Positions 1 to 9,444 of a stretch of DNA of 64,000 bases are shown piece by piece. Position 1 is the first letter of the stretch. The number at the start of each line of letters is the position of its first letter. The position numbers and the translations under genes were made by a program. This stretch comes from Candidatus Ichthyocystis hellenicum (GTDB lineage Bacteria > Pseudomonadota > Gammaproteobacteria > Burkholderiales > 2013Ark19i), in the NCBI RefSeq assembly GCF_001460935.1, contig NZ_LN906597.1:2085385-2149384 (forward strand), given 5' to 3'. Below the pieces are notes generated by a model. The model was not told where the DNA came from. It saw nothing but the letters and a program-made list of their open reading frames with translations, and did no database searches.

Positions 1-80
1 GTTAGAGAATCGAAGAATATCTTAGTCATGTTTAATTTTCATGAGTTGATGTTTTTCAGCATTACGTATGTTTCCTCCGT

Positions 81-380
81 ATGGGGTTGCGAGACCCACC
101 ATCTGGGTTTGCCGTGATATTTCATACTGACCATCTGGTGACTAAAAAACCAATCCCAGTTGCTAAGCATGGTGAGCATGGGGAAATTAAAACTACTGCA
201 AACAGAAGCACATGTTATTATGGTTATGCTATATCTGCTTACATTCCTTTAGTTTGAACTCCTACCAGCAACTTACTTTACTCCTGTGGTTTTGCAGGAA
301 TGTTTGTTTCTAGTGCTATTGTTTGTGGTGCTAGTGAGGCAGTACTATGTTATGAGTTATACTTTATTAAGTCTCATTAA
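81..380 (+). pseudogene. Interrupted coding remnant of unknown gene
   Basis: One reading frame runs from ATG 81 for 58 codons, meets TGA at 255-257 and continues open for 40 codons to TAA 378-380. Both halves read like protein (motifs KPIPVAKHGEHGE, CYYGYAISAYIPL, then CGFAGMFVSSAIVCG), so a single nonsense mutation in an older gene is likely. Upstream the frame is closed by TGA, so the 5' part is also missing. The last codons (CYELYFIKSH) are also the first bases of the 1.25-kb repeat unit found at 49.2-51.8 kb, which makes this 3' end the probable original border of that unit. The wording faintly recalls a Rickettsiales membrane or secretion protein, but I cannot name it. Confidence 0.4.
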
Positions 381-1583
381 CTTTTTTTCCTAATGGCAGT
401 TAAACCTGATAACGATGTTTTGTACCCTTGGCTTAATGGTGTTATAGGTACGCGCGTCCGATGTTGTATGTTCGCAATATTGGTGAACGAAGCATGTATA
501 TTACGCACCCATAATTTATGTGCTAATTACGAGTATAGCAATGATTTTAATGATTATTGCTCATAAAATGAATGTGACCATTGTATAGGATTGTGATAAT
601 TTAATACAAGTAATTTTATACCGATAGCTGTGTAATAATTATTTTATTTTTTATCAAACACAGCATTGATTATTTTGACAAAAACTATCTACATCGCTAT
701 CTATAGTGCTATGATCTTGTTGAGGATTGGATGGATAACGCAGTTTTGTTGATAAGTAGGTCATTAAGTACTTAGCATGATTTTTTATTGGGTTATTATG
801 TTTCATAATATATTTTTATTGCGGTAAAAGTTTACTTTTAGCTGATTAATTACCTAATAGTGGGATTTGATCTGTGTAATAATTTGAGCAAACGTTGGCG
901 CGTATCTGGTTTTACTATGATGTCTTGTGGCAACAAAAAACTGTGTGGATATGGTAATTCCACGAAGAAAGCTTATGGTCTTTATCGATTACCTGGTGCT
1001 TGCCGACGACTATAATTCATTTCCAGTCTACGTATCTCGTTCCTCTTAAAACAACCCGAGACTATGAAGATGCAAAGTAAAATCAGTAGAAGTGCTATAC
1101 CAAAAAAAATCAATAAGCTGTTACATTTATTTTTGTCTTGTGTGCCTTCTTCACAAATTAACAACTGAGAAAATGTTAATAGAATTAGGCCTATTGTCAC
1201 TAATAGAGAGACACAACCGGCAGCCTTAAGTGCAATAAGATTAATCTTCATTCTTTTGATTTTCATTTCTCCATAACGCCGCAATGCACGTGGGCTTATA
1301 TTTTCGGTGGGTTCTCCGTTGATCGCAACTGTTGTTGTTTCTTCTTCCATTGCACTGATTTCTCCTTGGATGCCAATAGCTGCGACTTCGTCTCTCGGAA
1401 CATCAGAAGAAGTTCTTGCTTCTTCTTCTATTTCAAAACCATCGGCTTGTCCTGATTCTAGGTGAGAAACACTAATATTATTGTGGTTATCTATCACAAC
1501 TGTAATCTCCCTTACTGTGATACGCATGACTGATCGTGTGCGAACGGACAAAAAAGATACCATCTCCCCCACAGAGTAGCGGA
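344..1583. repeat. Copy 1 of the 1.25-kb hairpin-gene unit
   Basis: The segment from TATGTTATGAGTTAT to GCGGAAATTTAA, including about 600 bp of noncoding DNA (384-981), matches the arms of the palindrome at 47.95-50.52 kb and the direct copy at 50.52-51.77 kb. This copy is the most diverged of the four. The noncoding part contains no gene I can support. Confidence 0.8.
982..1572 (-). CDS. Two-helix hairpin membrane protein, copy 1
   Basis: Family of four copies in the window (with 47969, 49874 and 51160). The first two thirds are acidic and soluble with a basic patch just before the membrane part (RRYGEMKIKRMK). Two helices of about 22 residues follow, separated by a loop with a Cys at each end, and a basic tail ends QAPGNR. 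The frame is open to a TTG at 1629, but the copies share sequence only from GTG 1572 (protein start VGEMVSF). A better ribosome site (AAGGGAG, 9 nt spacing) precedes GTG 1497, giving a start at VIDNHNN; I consider that start quite possible. The topology is like chlamydial Inc proteins or other vacuole-membrane effectors; that is analogy, not homology. Lacks the TLSQSQ segment present in the 209-residue copies. Confidence 0.75.
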   Translation of the reverse strand: MGEMVSFLSVRTRSVMRITVREITVVIDNHNNISVSHLESGQADGFEIEEEARTSSDVPRDEVAAIGIQGEISAMEEETTTVAINGEPTENISPRALRRYGEMKIKRMKINLIALKAAGCVSLLVTIGLILLTFSQLLICEEGTQDKNKCNSLLIFFGIALLLILLCIFIVSGCFKRNEIRRLEMNYSRRQAPGNR

Positions 1584-1861
1584 AATTTAATATAAGTGTA
1601 TAGTTAATTTTACACTCATAATTATGCAATTATTTTGTTCATATAGTAGGTAAAATATTGATTTTTATGTAAATCATTATTTGCGTCATATCTGTATAAT
1701 GATTTATTGGTAATTTGAGTTTTAGCATTTGCTCTTTGTTACTAAATCTTAAATCTTATTGATTGCTGTTTTGTAGCACCTCGTTTCATCGATGTTCAAA
1801 TTCACGTGTTACAGACCAGCAACGGCAAAAATATAGTGATCTGTTGTTCTTTGCTTTTTAT

Positions 1862-2014
1862 TCAGGCAATTAATCTAATCTCTTCTTCTGTTAGATGATC
1901 AGTATCATCGCTATTAGAGAGCGCAAGCTCCGTTGTTATTTTCTCCATTTCATAGGCAGAGATTTCTTCTAGCATTGCACAATCGATAGCAACACGTCGA
2001 TTTCCCGTTACCAT
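1862..2014 (-). pseudogene. 5' fragment of the 190-residue hairpin gene
   Basis: ATG 2014 starts a 50-codon frame (MVTGNRRVAIDCAMLEEISA...) that matches the first 46 residues of the gene at 60300-60872, including its upstream AGGA ribosome site and leader. The shared block is about 1877-2122 here and 60737-60982 there. After TEEE the frame runs into unrelated sequence and stops. No membrane helices remain, so this is a truncated copy or a donor fragment for recombination, not a working gene. Confidence 0.8.
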
Positions 2015-2248
2015 AAATTTATTTTCCTAGGAACCGATGTGACAATTTAAAATAACTAACACAAAGGCAGGTTAATCAATCGAGACAATCCTATTGTATC
2101 ATATATGCATATGCCATAAAACTATATTTTTATTGATAATAATAACTACCCCCAGGAGGCACCTATGTGATGGCATATAATTTATGACAATCAATCACTG
2201 GTGTAGTAATGATTACTTGTTAGTAATTTTTGTGTAATCTTATCCTAA

Positions 2249-2803
2249 TCAATTGTTTCTGAGAGCATAAACGTCTAATTTGGATACTGTTGTTTTTATT
2301 TCGTAGAGTTGATTTTTGTAATTGCTCAAATTAACACACATATATTGTAGCAGACCATATTCTCCTTCGTTGCTAACAATATATTTATCTCTATTAGGGC
2401 TTGGATCAAGGTCTATTTTTTCACTAGAAGTTAGAGGCTCAACTTTAAACAAACGTAGGTACCGTAAAGATTTATGGATACATGATTCTAGGAAGAGATG
2501 TACCGAAGATATGTACAGAGATAAATTTTTACTATGGATACTATAAATAAGATTATAAATAATGTTGGGATCTACATCAACAAAGCTACAGTCTATTTGC
2601 TTAAGATAAGATATTCTACTACCTAGAGATGAAGATTGCACAAAATCGGACATGCTGGACGTGCTATCAATAGATTCAGATTTATGTAAATTTTGCGAGC
2701 TATGCTCACCGGAGCAACAAGGTTGTTCTGGTTGGTAATTTATATCTTCTTCAGTTAATACTGGCTGCTCACCACTAAAATTGCTATTGCTGACATTTCT
2801 CAT
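2249..2803 (-). CDS. Soluble protein sharing a domain with its upstream neighbour
   Basis: 184 residues, ATG start, no membrane segment. The first 65 residues are low-complexity and Ser/Glu-rich. The rest aligns by eye with residues about 290-400 of the 609-residue product of 2893-4722: shared DVDP/NVDP, KSLRYLR/KSLQYIR ..KV, and YIV...G.Y..LQY..C..., closing with a 'QLYEI/QLEFF' segment. The two genes are co-oriented with 89 bp between them, so they probably form an operon. The last 25 codons recur on both sides of the axis of the palindrome at 41321. Function unknown; a cytosolic or secreted soluble effector is possible. Confidence 0.7.
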   Translation of the reverse strand: MRNVSNSNFSGEQPVLTEEDINYQPEQPCCSGEHSSQNLHKSESIDSTSSMSDFVQSSSLGSRISYLKQIDCSFVDVDPNIIYNLIYSIHSKNLSLYISSVHLFLESCIHKSLRYLRLFKVEPLTSSEKIDLDPSPNRDKYIVSNEGEYGLLQYMCVNLSNYKNQLYEIKTTVSKLDVYALRNN

Positions 2804-2892
2804 TTTTTATGGTCCAACTTAACTATAAATAGTAAGCGTAGCTTATGTGAAAGTAAAGTAAGACAATTAAAATTTTTACCTTCCTTTCCGCT

Positions 2893-4722
2893 TTACCAAA
2901 ATAGTTGTACGCTATTATGCACAATCTCTCCATCGTCTTTGATGGTTAGGGATAATATATACTCTCTCATTCGATATATGACTCTTTCCAGTATGTGCCT
3001 CTTTATTACCGTAGAGGTATCGCAAAGCCGAGATCTAGTACATAAGCAAGTGTTTCCCTCACAAAAGAAATTACTTCTACCCCCGACGTAATAATTATAC
3101 AACGTTTGCCCGGTCTGTATTTCTTTATGTGCGATTTCTGCAACGGCTTGGGGGATTGGCAATACTAGTCTTTCATTTATAGGTCTACTTATATTTTTAA
3201 ATTCTTCTTCAGCCATAGATTCAAATTTATCTACAATTGATAGGTAGTATTCCATTAAGCATTTAATTAATTCGTCTCTGATTGATAAATCTAGTGGCTT
3301 AAGTAATGATCTAATTTTGGTTTTATGCTCATTAATTTCAGCAATTAATTTTTTCCTATTTTCTTTTAAATCTAAACATTCTTTTTTTACAGATTCAATT
3401 AGCATCTCATATTCATCATCAATTGCTACTGAAACTTCTTCGGCCTTAATTTCAGTTTGTAGCTCAAGTTTTACTTTTTTATCATCAATGGAAGTTAGTA
3501 GATGCAAGGTTTTTTCTTCAACATTTACCTCCTCATAATATGCGAAAAACTCTAACTGACTTCCTAAGACATAATATTTAAAATAGTCACATATATACTG
3601 CAATTTTGTATATATGCCTCTGCTTTGAACAATATATTCATCCGTGTTTGGGTTAATTAGGTAACTGTCATTGTAGTCATGTAAATCTACTTTAAGTGCA
3701 CGAATATATTGCAATGATTTACACATAAATTTTGCTGTGAAACTATTCATTGCAGCCAAATACTTAGATACATCTTTGTTTTCTAGGCTTAAAATAATAT
3801 CAGCAACATCTCTATGACTTACTAATTCAGGGTCTACGTTTGTGATTCCTGGTGATATATTGATACCATATATGAAATTAAATGATCTATGAGGTATTTT
3901 ATAAGTACTATTACCGTCAGATTTATGTGTAATGATATCCTTGCCTATTTTTTCTTTTTCATCTGAGCTAATATTGCGTAAAATAGAGTCTGAGGCGGAT
4001 ACGTTTTCCATGTTTTTAAATCTTACTGTGTATATTTTGTAGCTGTCCCTAATAAGTATTCCAGTTTCTTCTCTATAAATCCCTACGCTTTTTTTGTGCC
4101 TACGTTTCGATAGATAGTTGCTCATACGGTTTCTAATAATTTCCATATCGGCGGTTATCTTACAACGATGATTGTCTGATATTGATTTTTTTTCTAAAAA
4201 TGAATCTTCTTTTGGAAGAGGAAGTTCAAATTCTTTATTTAGAAGTTCTGGTTCTATTTTAAACCTAGATTGACAGATGTATTTAAATTTGTCTCTAACC
4301 GATAGGTAATACTGCATAAAAATTCTAATGAGATTATCCCTGGCTTTAAGATCATGTTTTCTCAGTTCTTCCTTGTTTTTAATAATACTTTCCATCTCTG
4401 CACTGGAATTAACAATTAATTTTTTATGGTTGGATGTTTGTTCAAATCTTTCATTAAGAAATAAGTGATTTTTAATAAAATTGGTAACGTACCAATCATC
4501 AGTGGCAATGTATCTGTTAGCAGATGATTTAATTTTTTTTGCCTTGCTGCTATAATTGATTTTAGTTGATTTTTTTTCTGATCCTGGATTTGATCTTGGA
4601 AATATAAATTTAGATATAAAATTTTTATTAGTAAGTTTTTTATTCGGATCGTTAATGTTGCTCTGAATTAATTCTTCTATCCTCCGACTATATAACAGCT
4701 TTACTGCTAATTTCAGCAGCAC
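2893..4722 (-). CDS. Large soluble protein with internal repeats
   Basis: 609 residues, Lys/Ser-rich, no signal peptide beyond a weakly hydrophobic N-terminus (MLLKLAVKLL). Two copies of one module are visible at about residues 128-175 and 478-525: LI..FMQYYLSVRDKF against LI.CLMEYYLSIVDKF, followed by ELPLPK and VLPIPQ. Each is followed by a short basic 'RMSNYLS'/'RMREYIL' segment. Between them, residues about 290-400 match the downstream gene 2249-2803, and residues 425-470 are strongly charged and probably coiled coil. No enzyme motif seen. A secreted intracellular effector or scaffold is a guess from context. Confidence 0.7.
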   Translation of the reverse strand: MLLKLAVKLLYSRRIEELIQSNINDPNKKLTNKNFISKFIFPRSNPGSEKKSTKINYSSKAKKIKSSANRYIATDDWYVTNFIKNHLFLNERFEQTSNHKKLIVNSSAEMESIIKNKEELRKHDLKARDNLIRIFMQYYLSVRDKFKYICQSRFKIEPELLNKEFELPLPKEDSFLEKKSISDNHRCKITADMEIIRNRMSNYLSKRRHKKSVGIYREETGILIRDSYKIYTVRFKNMENVSASDSILRNISSDEKEKIGKDIITHKSDGNSTYKIPHRSFNFIYGINISPGITNVDPELVSHRDVADIILSLENKDVSKYLAAMNSFTAKFMCKSLQYIRALKVDLHDYNDSYLINPNTDEYIVQSRGIYTKLQYICDYFKYYVLGSQLEFFAYYEEVNVEEKTLHLLTSIDDKKVKLELQTEIKAEEVSVAIDDEYEMLIESVKKECLDLKENRKKLIAEINEHKTKIRSLLKPLDLSIRDELIKCLMEYYLSIVDKFESMAEEEFKNISRPINERLVLPIPQAVAEIAHKEIQTGQTLYNYYVGGRSNFFCEGNTCLCTRSRLCDTSTVIKRHILERVIYRMREYILSLTIKDDGEIVHNSVQLFW

Positions 4723-5654
4723 CCAAATAGGTTTTAGTTATTAGTAGTATATTTTGTCTAATTTCTATTGTTAAATGTATTAGTGTATGACATAATAATA
4801 ATGATGTAATTGTTTAGTATGACGTTTGGGATGTACGTTGATCAGTACATTATGTTTCATGTATGTATTGTTGTGCTGGATTGGAAATGGGGCCTGCTGT
4901 CATCCTGTAGTGGTGGTGGGCCTCTCGTTGTTGTATAATCATAATATAGTTATCTCTAACCCGTGGGTGCCTGATTGAGTTTATAGGTAGCTTGACTTCC
5001 TAAGAATTGATCTTGGGTGTTTTTTTGTAGCAAATATGATATTTGTAGGTGATCGATGGTTACGCTGCTCATAATGGAAATATACTCTTTTGGGTGTATG
5101 TCTTGTTTTTGCAGTTGTGATTTTATGTAATACGTGGCAATTAAATCTATTTCAATCTTAAGGTAACATACGTTGGTGCTCTATTATCGCCCTCGTATAA
5201 AATGATAAAATGATTTTCAACGCACAAGAACAAAAGACATATTTCAAGCCCATGTAGTCTGATCTATAAGTTACGTTTTTTGTAAAAATGTATTGTTGAA
5301 TCTGGATACCAAAGCAATCATGGATACGTAACAGCTCTCAAAAACGGCAGTCATTGTTTTAATTAAATGTCATTTAATGTTAACTACCAGTGATACAATT
5401 TATATAACTACTTGTAAATACATGAACAAAAAACTTACAATAACACTTTAATTTAAAAGTCAAAAGTTATAGCTACTAGCAAATATAAGAGATGTAGCTT
5501 AAATAGTTTTATCGTATAGCAGTTGTGGATTGCTTTTCGAGGTAACAAATTATTCTTAGAATAATAATAAAGAACAAAAAAGTAGCTATAGAGCTTGATC
5601 CACAACTATGCTAATTACGAAATACACTATACGCTTTCCTTAAATCAATAAATA
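4723..5654. other. Intergenic, no gene seen
   Basis: 932 bp of AT-rich DNA between two minus-strand genes. I see no conserved frame, no copy elsewhere in the window and no terminator-like stem of note. It should hold the promoter of 2893-4722. Confidence 0.5.
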
Positions 5655-6884
5655 TCAATCTATGGACTCATATATGTTTTCTTCTAAATCCTCTACCTCT
5701 AAATCTTTCATAAAATCGCTATCAGAATTAGCTGAGCAAGCATTGCCAACAGAATGAGAATGTGGTGAACCCTCGTATTCATTTTCCACTACCAGTAATG
5801 GTGGCAAAATACGGCCGTCTCGTTCTTCTAATTCTTCTGATAACACTACTCTTGCTTCTCCTCCTATTCTTATATAGCGGATATACTTTAAGGCACTATC
5901 AGTAACAGAATGTTTTTTATATTTTGCACAGAAAAATATCAAAGCAAATAGTGATAAAGCCGCCATAAATATTACCAATATGCTTCTTGTAAATGAAGAA
6001 CTTAATTCAGCATCAGGTAATACTTCGGTGACATTGGCAACCGAATAAGGTACAGTTGTAGCATTATTGGTATCTACAGATACACTATTTGGTGTATCTG
6101 TAGAAACGGCAGATACAATAGCATCAAGAGTACTTTTAAACACTGTCGATACAGTCACTTGTACAGTAGTTGATGTTGATGCAGTTGTTGGTATAGTCGT
6201 AGCAACAGTAGACGCAAGAGTTGTTGATGTTATTTCAGAAACTGTATTATCCAGGTATTCATGCAAATTTGGACAACTCTCAATGTCTAAATTCTCACTG
6301 CTGTATAAATATTGGGCATGATGTACAGGCTGTCTATCTATGCCGGCTGATGATAACCTTGCTTTGAGGTCACTAATCACAGTTACTGCTCTAGATGATA
6401 AAAATTTCTCAACCTCAACAACACTATCATGACTCATTGAATTCTTGATCAAAGTATCTCCACCTACCATTGACTCTAATTCAGATTTAACGTCGATTGC
6501 AGGAAAATCACCTTGGTTTTTAAATCTACGATCGTTTTTGAGATGGCCAACTGTTCTCTGTAATGAAATTAGCAGACACAACCTTGACAGTAATAATCCC
6601 CAACTTTCTTCAATTTGTTTATCTTCGGCATTAATGCCTACGACAAGGCTCATAAATATAGCTGACGACATAATAATATTAGCTGGTAATATAATTCTTT
6701 TCAAAAATCTGTTAATCATTCCTCTTCTAACAGGAACAAGAGACCTACTGGAAACAGAACTCTGTGAAACTGAATTAAGCAACAAATGATTATTCAATAA
6801 AGCGCCTGAATCACTTCTATCACCATCCTCTGTAGTCTCTCTAAAAAAATAACTATCACATGATTTCACTGTAAACATTCCCAT
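5655..6884 (-). CDS. Two-anchor loop protein with Thr stalk and long tail
   Basis: 409 residues. Order: N-terminal 60 residues; hydrophobic segment about 64-83; loop with Cys at the family positions (RLCLLI, ESCPNLHEYL); Thr/Ser/Val-rich mucin-like stalk about 215-290; second helix about 299-320; tail of about 90 residues that is strongly acidic and ends DLEENIYESID. The tail is much longer than in relatives and has two tyrosine motifs (NEYEG, IYESI) that could act as phosphorylation or YxxPhi-like sites if the tail faces host cytosol. ATG 6884 is chosen as the first start; no strong ribosome site is present. Confidence 0.72.
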   Translation of the reverse strand: MGMFTVKSCDSYFFRETTEDGDRSDSGALLNNHLLLNSVSQSSVSSRSLVPVRRGMINRFLKRIILPANIIMSSAIFMSLVVGINAEDKQIEESWGLLLSRLCLLISLQRTVGHLKNDRRFKNQGDFPAIDVKSELESMVGGDTLIKNSMSHDSVVEVEKFLSSRAVTVISDLKARLSSAGIDRQPVHHAQYLYSSENLDIESCPNLHEYLDNTVSEITSTTLASTVATTIPTTASTSTTVQVTVSTVFKSTLDAIVSAVSTDTPNSVSVDTNNATTVPYSVANVTEVLPDAELSSSFTRSILVIFMAALSLFALIFFCAKYKKHSVTDSALKYIRYIRIGGEARVVLSEELEERDGRILPPLLVVENEYEGSPHSHSVGNACSANSDSDFMKDLEVEDLEENIYESID

Positions 6885-7113
6885 AAAATTTACTGTATTC
6901 CCATATTTTATATAGGACGATATATTTTACTAAAGGAACTCTTATACTTATATGCTGACACATATATCAATGCCAAGATTTACTATTACACAGTTTAATT
7001 AAAATAATTACTCGTATAAAATTACTTTTTTAAATCAAGATATTAGTGTAATTAACCACAAAAAATAAAACCAACATTATCAATGTCATACTCAATTTAT
7101 TTTCAAACAATTT

Positions 7114-8076
7114 CTATACAAGATCTTCTGCTTCTTCATTGCTAACATTATCAGACTCTAATGGTGGTTGAGGTTGGCGAGACTCTCTAGTGGCATTAAA
7201 AAACCTATATCCCAGAAAGGAAATAACAGCAATAGCAAGAGATAGAAGTAAAACCAATACAATAACAACGGCATTTTCACTAGTAACTATGTTAGTTGTT
7301 ACTAGTGTTGGATTAGTTGTTGCTACTGTTGTACTAAAGACGGTTGACTCAATAGTGGCTGGTTCTGAAATTATAGTGGTAGATGTAGTAAATGGTAAAT
7401 TGGTTGGAAAAAATAGATTTTTTATATACAAATCAATGCTTGGACAACATCTACCATAAATAGTAGAGTTCCTAATAAAGTCTCTATTGCAAAAATAGTA
7501 CTCCATATTTTCACTACAAAAAATATAATCAGCATTACTTTTTAATTCATCTGAGTATTCAGGTTTCCTGATGAGACTGCTATGGTATTCGTATGCTAAT
7601 TTAGCAATAATAAACAGTTGATTACTAACATTATAGTCATAATTTTCAGCATAAATATCTAAAGGGATAATTCTGTTGATTACAGATAGTTTTGTCTCAT
7701 ACCTAGACTTAACAATGGCATAATCAATTAAATTAATGATTCTATTATTAGATTCGTTAATGGAGATCAAATTACATATAGTAGATGACAACGCACAGTG
7801 GGCGTAAGCTACTGAAACGCCTCTAAACACCGGTCGCGTTTCATATCCATCAACGCACTCTAACATGCTAATGGTAGCTAATGAAGTAAGGAGACTTGTA
7901 AAATATTTTTTAAGTGAGAACCTCATTTGCAGGAAGTTTTCTGTGGTCTCATCCTTTTTAAGAATAATAGTTGTATATTCATTACATTCTGCAATTTCAT
8001 CGTCAAGTTGCGATTCCATCATTTCAGCTACCTGAAAATATAGGTGTTCACTATTTTTAATCATGCCATGTTCCAT
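7114..8076 (-). CDS. Two-anchor loop protein, EDLV tail
   Basis: 320 residues. The N-terminal segment carries the family motif (ECNEYTTIILKKDE), then a hydrophobic segment about 58-73 ending MLECVDG. The loop has paired Cys near the end (GRCCPSIDLYI), followed by a Thr/Val stalk, second helix about 266-288, and a 32-residue tail with a RQPQPP motif and terminal EEAEDLV. The tail matches those of 18906 and 38693. Downstream neighbour in a tandem run of relatives on the same strand. Localisation to a vacuole or cell surface is inferred from topology alone. Confidence 0.75.
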   Translation of the reverse strand: MEHGMIKNSEHLYFQVAEMMESQLDDEIAECNEYTTIILKKDETTENFLQMRFSLKKYFTSLLTSLATISMLECVDGYETRPVFRGVSVAYAHCALSSTICNLISINESNNRIINLIDYAIVKSRYETKLSVINRIIPLDIYAENYDYNVSNQLFIIAKLAYEYHSSLIRKPEYSDELKSNADYIFCSENMEYYFCNRDFIRNSTIYGRCCPSIDLYIKNLFFPTNLPFTTSTTIISEPATIESTVFSTTVATTNPTLVTTNIVTSENAVVIVLVLLLSLAIAVISFLGYRFFNATRESRQPQPPLESDNVSNEEAEDLV

Positions 8077-8718
8077 ACAATCAATAACAATACAGTACTA
8101 TGTTTAACTATATCACTGGTATAGATATCATATAATGTATTATTATCTACCAGTATAAGTATACTTTTGTCTGATAAATGCAAATATATGTTAACGTGAA
8201 ATACTTCATTATCAAATTAAATAGATACTTACTTTAGAGATACTTAATAATTCGCTAATTTTTATTGAGAAGACACAACAAATAACACCACTGAAATTTT
8301 AATAAATACTAGTTAATTTTTCAAAAATTACAGAGAGAATGCATAATATGTGTTCTGCAAATTAATTAAATACATTAATTAAGATATAATTTCACAATCA
8401 CAAAATCATAATTAATTTGAACTCATATGATACCATTGCACACTGTAAATACATCACCTTTACGATTCTATCTAAAAATATTAACGATTTACTAATAGAA
8501 AAGCAAAAATAACTTATTGATAATTAATATATTATAATGAGAAGAAAACTTATTCCTACAATAAATCACTACACTATTGAAAATCAAAATATGTCACTAT
8601 CCTGCTAGGCTAATACATTAGATTTTTATGCTATCACTTGAGGTAAGTAGTTTTAAAATCGTTAATTTAACCATCAGTTATCACTAAATTAATCACACAA
8701 AAGTAAAAATAAAGCCTC
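8077..8718. other. Intergenic, no gene seen
   Basis: About 640 bp of very AT-rich DNA between a truncated gene remnant and 7114-8076. No supported frame or repeat. Confidence 0.5.
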
Positions 8719-8764
8719 AATAGGGTATGCTGCCACTATATTGACATTGGCAGCATACCCTATT
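8719..8764 (-). terminator. Hairpin terminator of the 8786 remnant
   Basis: Perfect 17-bp stem (8719-8735 with 8748-8764) and 12-nt loop. Read on the minus strand it is followed by GAGGCTTTATTTTTAC, a T-rich tract, and lies 22 bp after the stop of the minus-strand frame. Confidence 0.75.
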
Positions 8765-8785
8765 CTGTTACCTACATGATTTTAG

Positions 8786-9202
8786 TTAACATTTTTTATG
8801 CTGCAGCAATACAGGTTGAGATTCCTGCTCTTTTTTGGGAGCACAATGTTTATATAACGCAAAAGCTAATATAGCAGCAGCAAGAAGTAAGAATGACACC
8901 AACACGGCAATAAATGTAGTTCTATCACTATCATCAGGAGTTATTTCAGTTGGAGTAATAGTTGCAGCAGTAATATTTGCCGCTGCAGTAGTTACTGCTG
9001 CTATAGTTGCCGTTGCAGTAGTTACTGCTGCAGTAGTGGTTTCCACAGTAGTAGCTGCTTCGGTAATTACTGATTCAGTAGTTGCTGCTACAGTAGAAGT
9101 AATAGTTGGTGGGAATAAATCCTCTATATACGATTTTATATCAGGACAACATACATCAGATACTGTAGAATTTCTGTTATATGATTCATCACAAAAATTA
9201 CT
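8786..9202 (-). pseudogene. 3' remnant of a loop-family gene
   Basis: The frame from about 9202 to the stop at 8786 encodes the C-terminal part of the loop family: SNFCDESYNRNSTV, VCCPDIKSYIEDLFPPT, an Ala/Thr/Val stalk, one membrane helix and a short tail. It matches the corresponding part of 7114-8076 (FCNRDFIRNSTI, CCPSIDLYIKNLFFPT). Upstream the frame stays open to about 9264 but contains no ATG, GTG or TTG before a TAA; the first usable start is GTG 9046 inside the stalk. The 5' two thirds, with the first membrane segment, are therefore lost. Terminator at 8719 is retained. Confidence 0.75.
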
Positions 9203-9365
9203 GATGATACATGTATATAAATATGTACCGACTAAAGTCAGTATAATACGAAGAAAATATAATAATTAAGTTATACATTGTTAATTCTGGCTTAGCTTTA
9301 AGTAAATTATAAAACTATAGAACAATAAACAAAGTTTTATTTTCGTACCCAAAATGTATTCTATG

Positions 9366-9396
9366 TTGCAATTAATAATTTGTTTATTCATATAAT
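9366..9396 (+). promoter_or_regulatory. Possible sigma70 promoter
   Basis: TTGCAA (9366-9371) and a perfect TATAAT (9391-9396) with 19-bp spacing, about 45 bp upstream of the ATG at 9442. Spacing is one or two bases long for a strong promoter. Confidence 0.35.
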
Positions 9397-9417
9397 ATGT
9401 AATGCTATAGTTTGCGG

Positions 9418-9444
9418 AGTTTATTTTTTACAGGAAAAATAATG
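9418..9444 (+). promoter_or_regulatory. Conserved leader and ribosome site
   Basis: TTTATTTTTTACAGGAAAAA directly before TAATG. The same leader precedes the starts at 39931, 45367 and 46677, and a near copy (TTTTACGGGAAAAATAATG) precedes 12619. AGGA lies about 7 nt before the ATG, which fixes the start at 9442 and not at the in-frame codon 9412. Confidence 0.7.

Noticed and set aside
250..260. TGA in the 81-380 frame as a sense (Trp) codon
   Set aside because: TGG is used for Trp in many genes here and TGA ends clear genes such as 21060-21575 and 22963-23484; one nonsense mutation in a remnant is simpler.
8835..9269. 144-codon plus-strand frame opposite the Ala/Thr/Val stalk
   Set aside because: Shadow frame produced by the repeated GCA/ACT/GTA codons of the minus-strand stalk; similar shadows occur opposite every Thr stalk.
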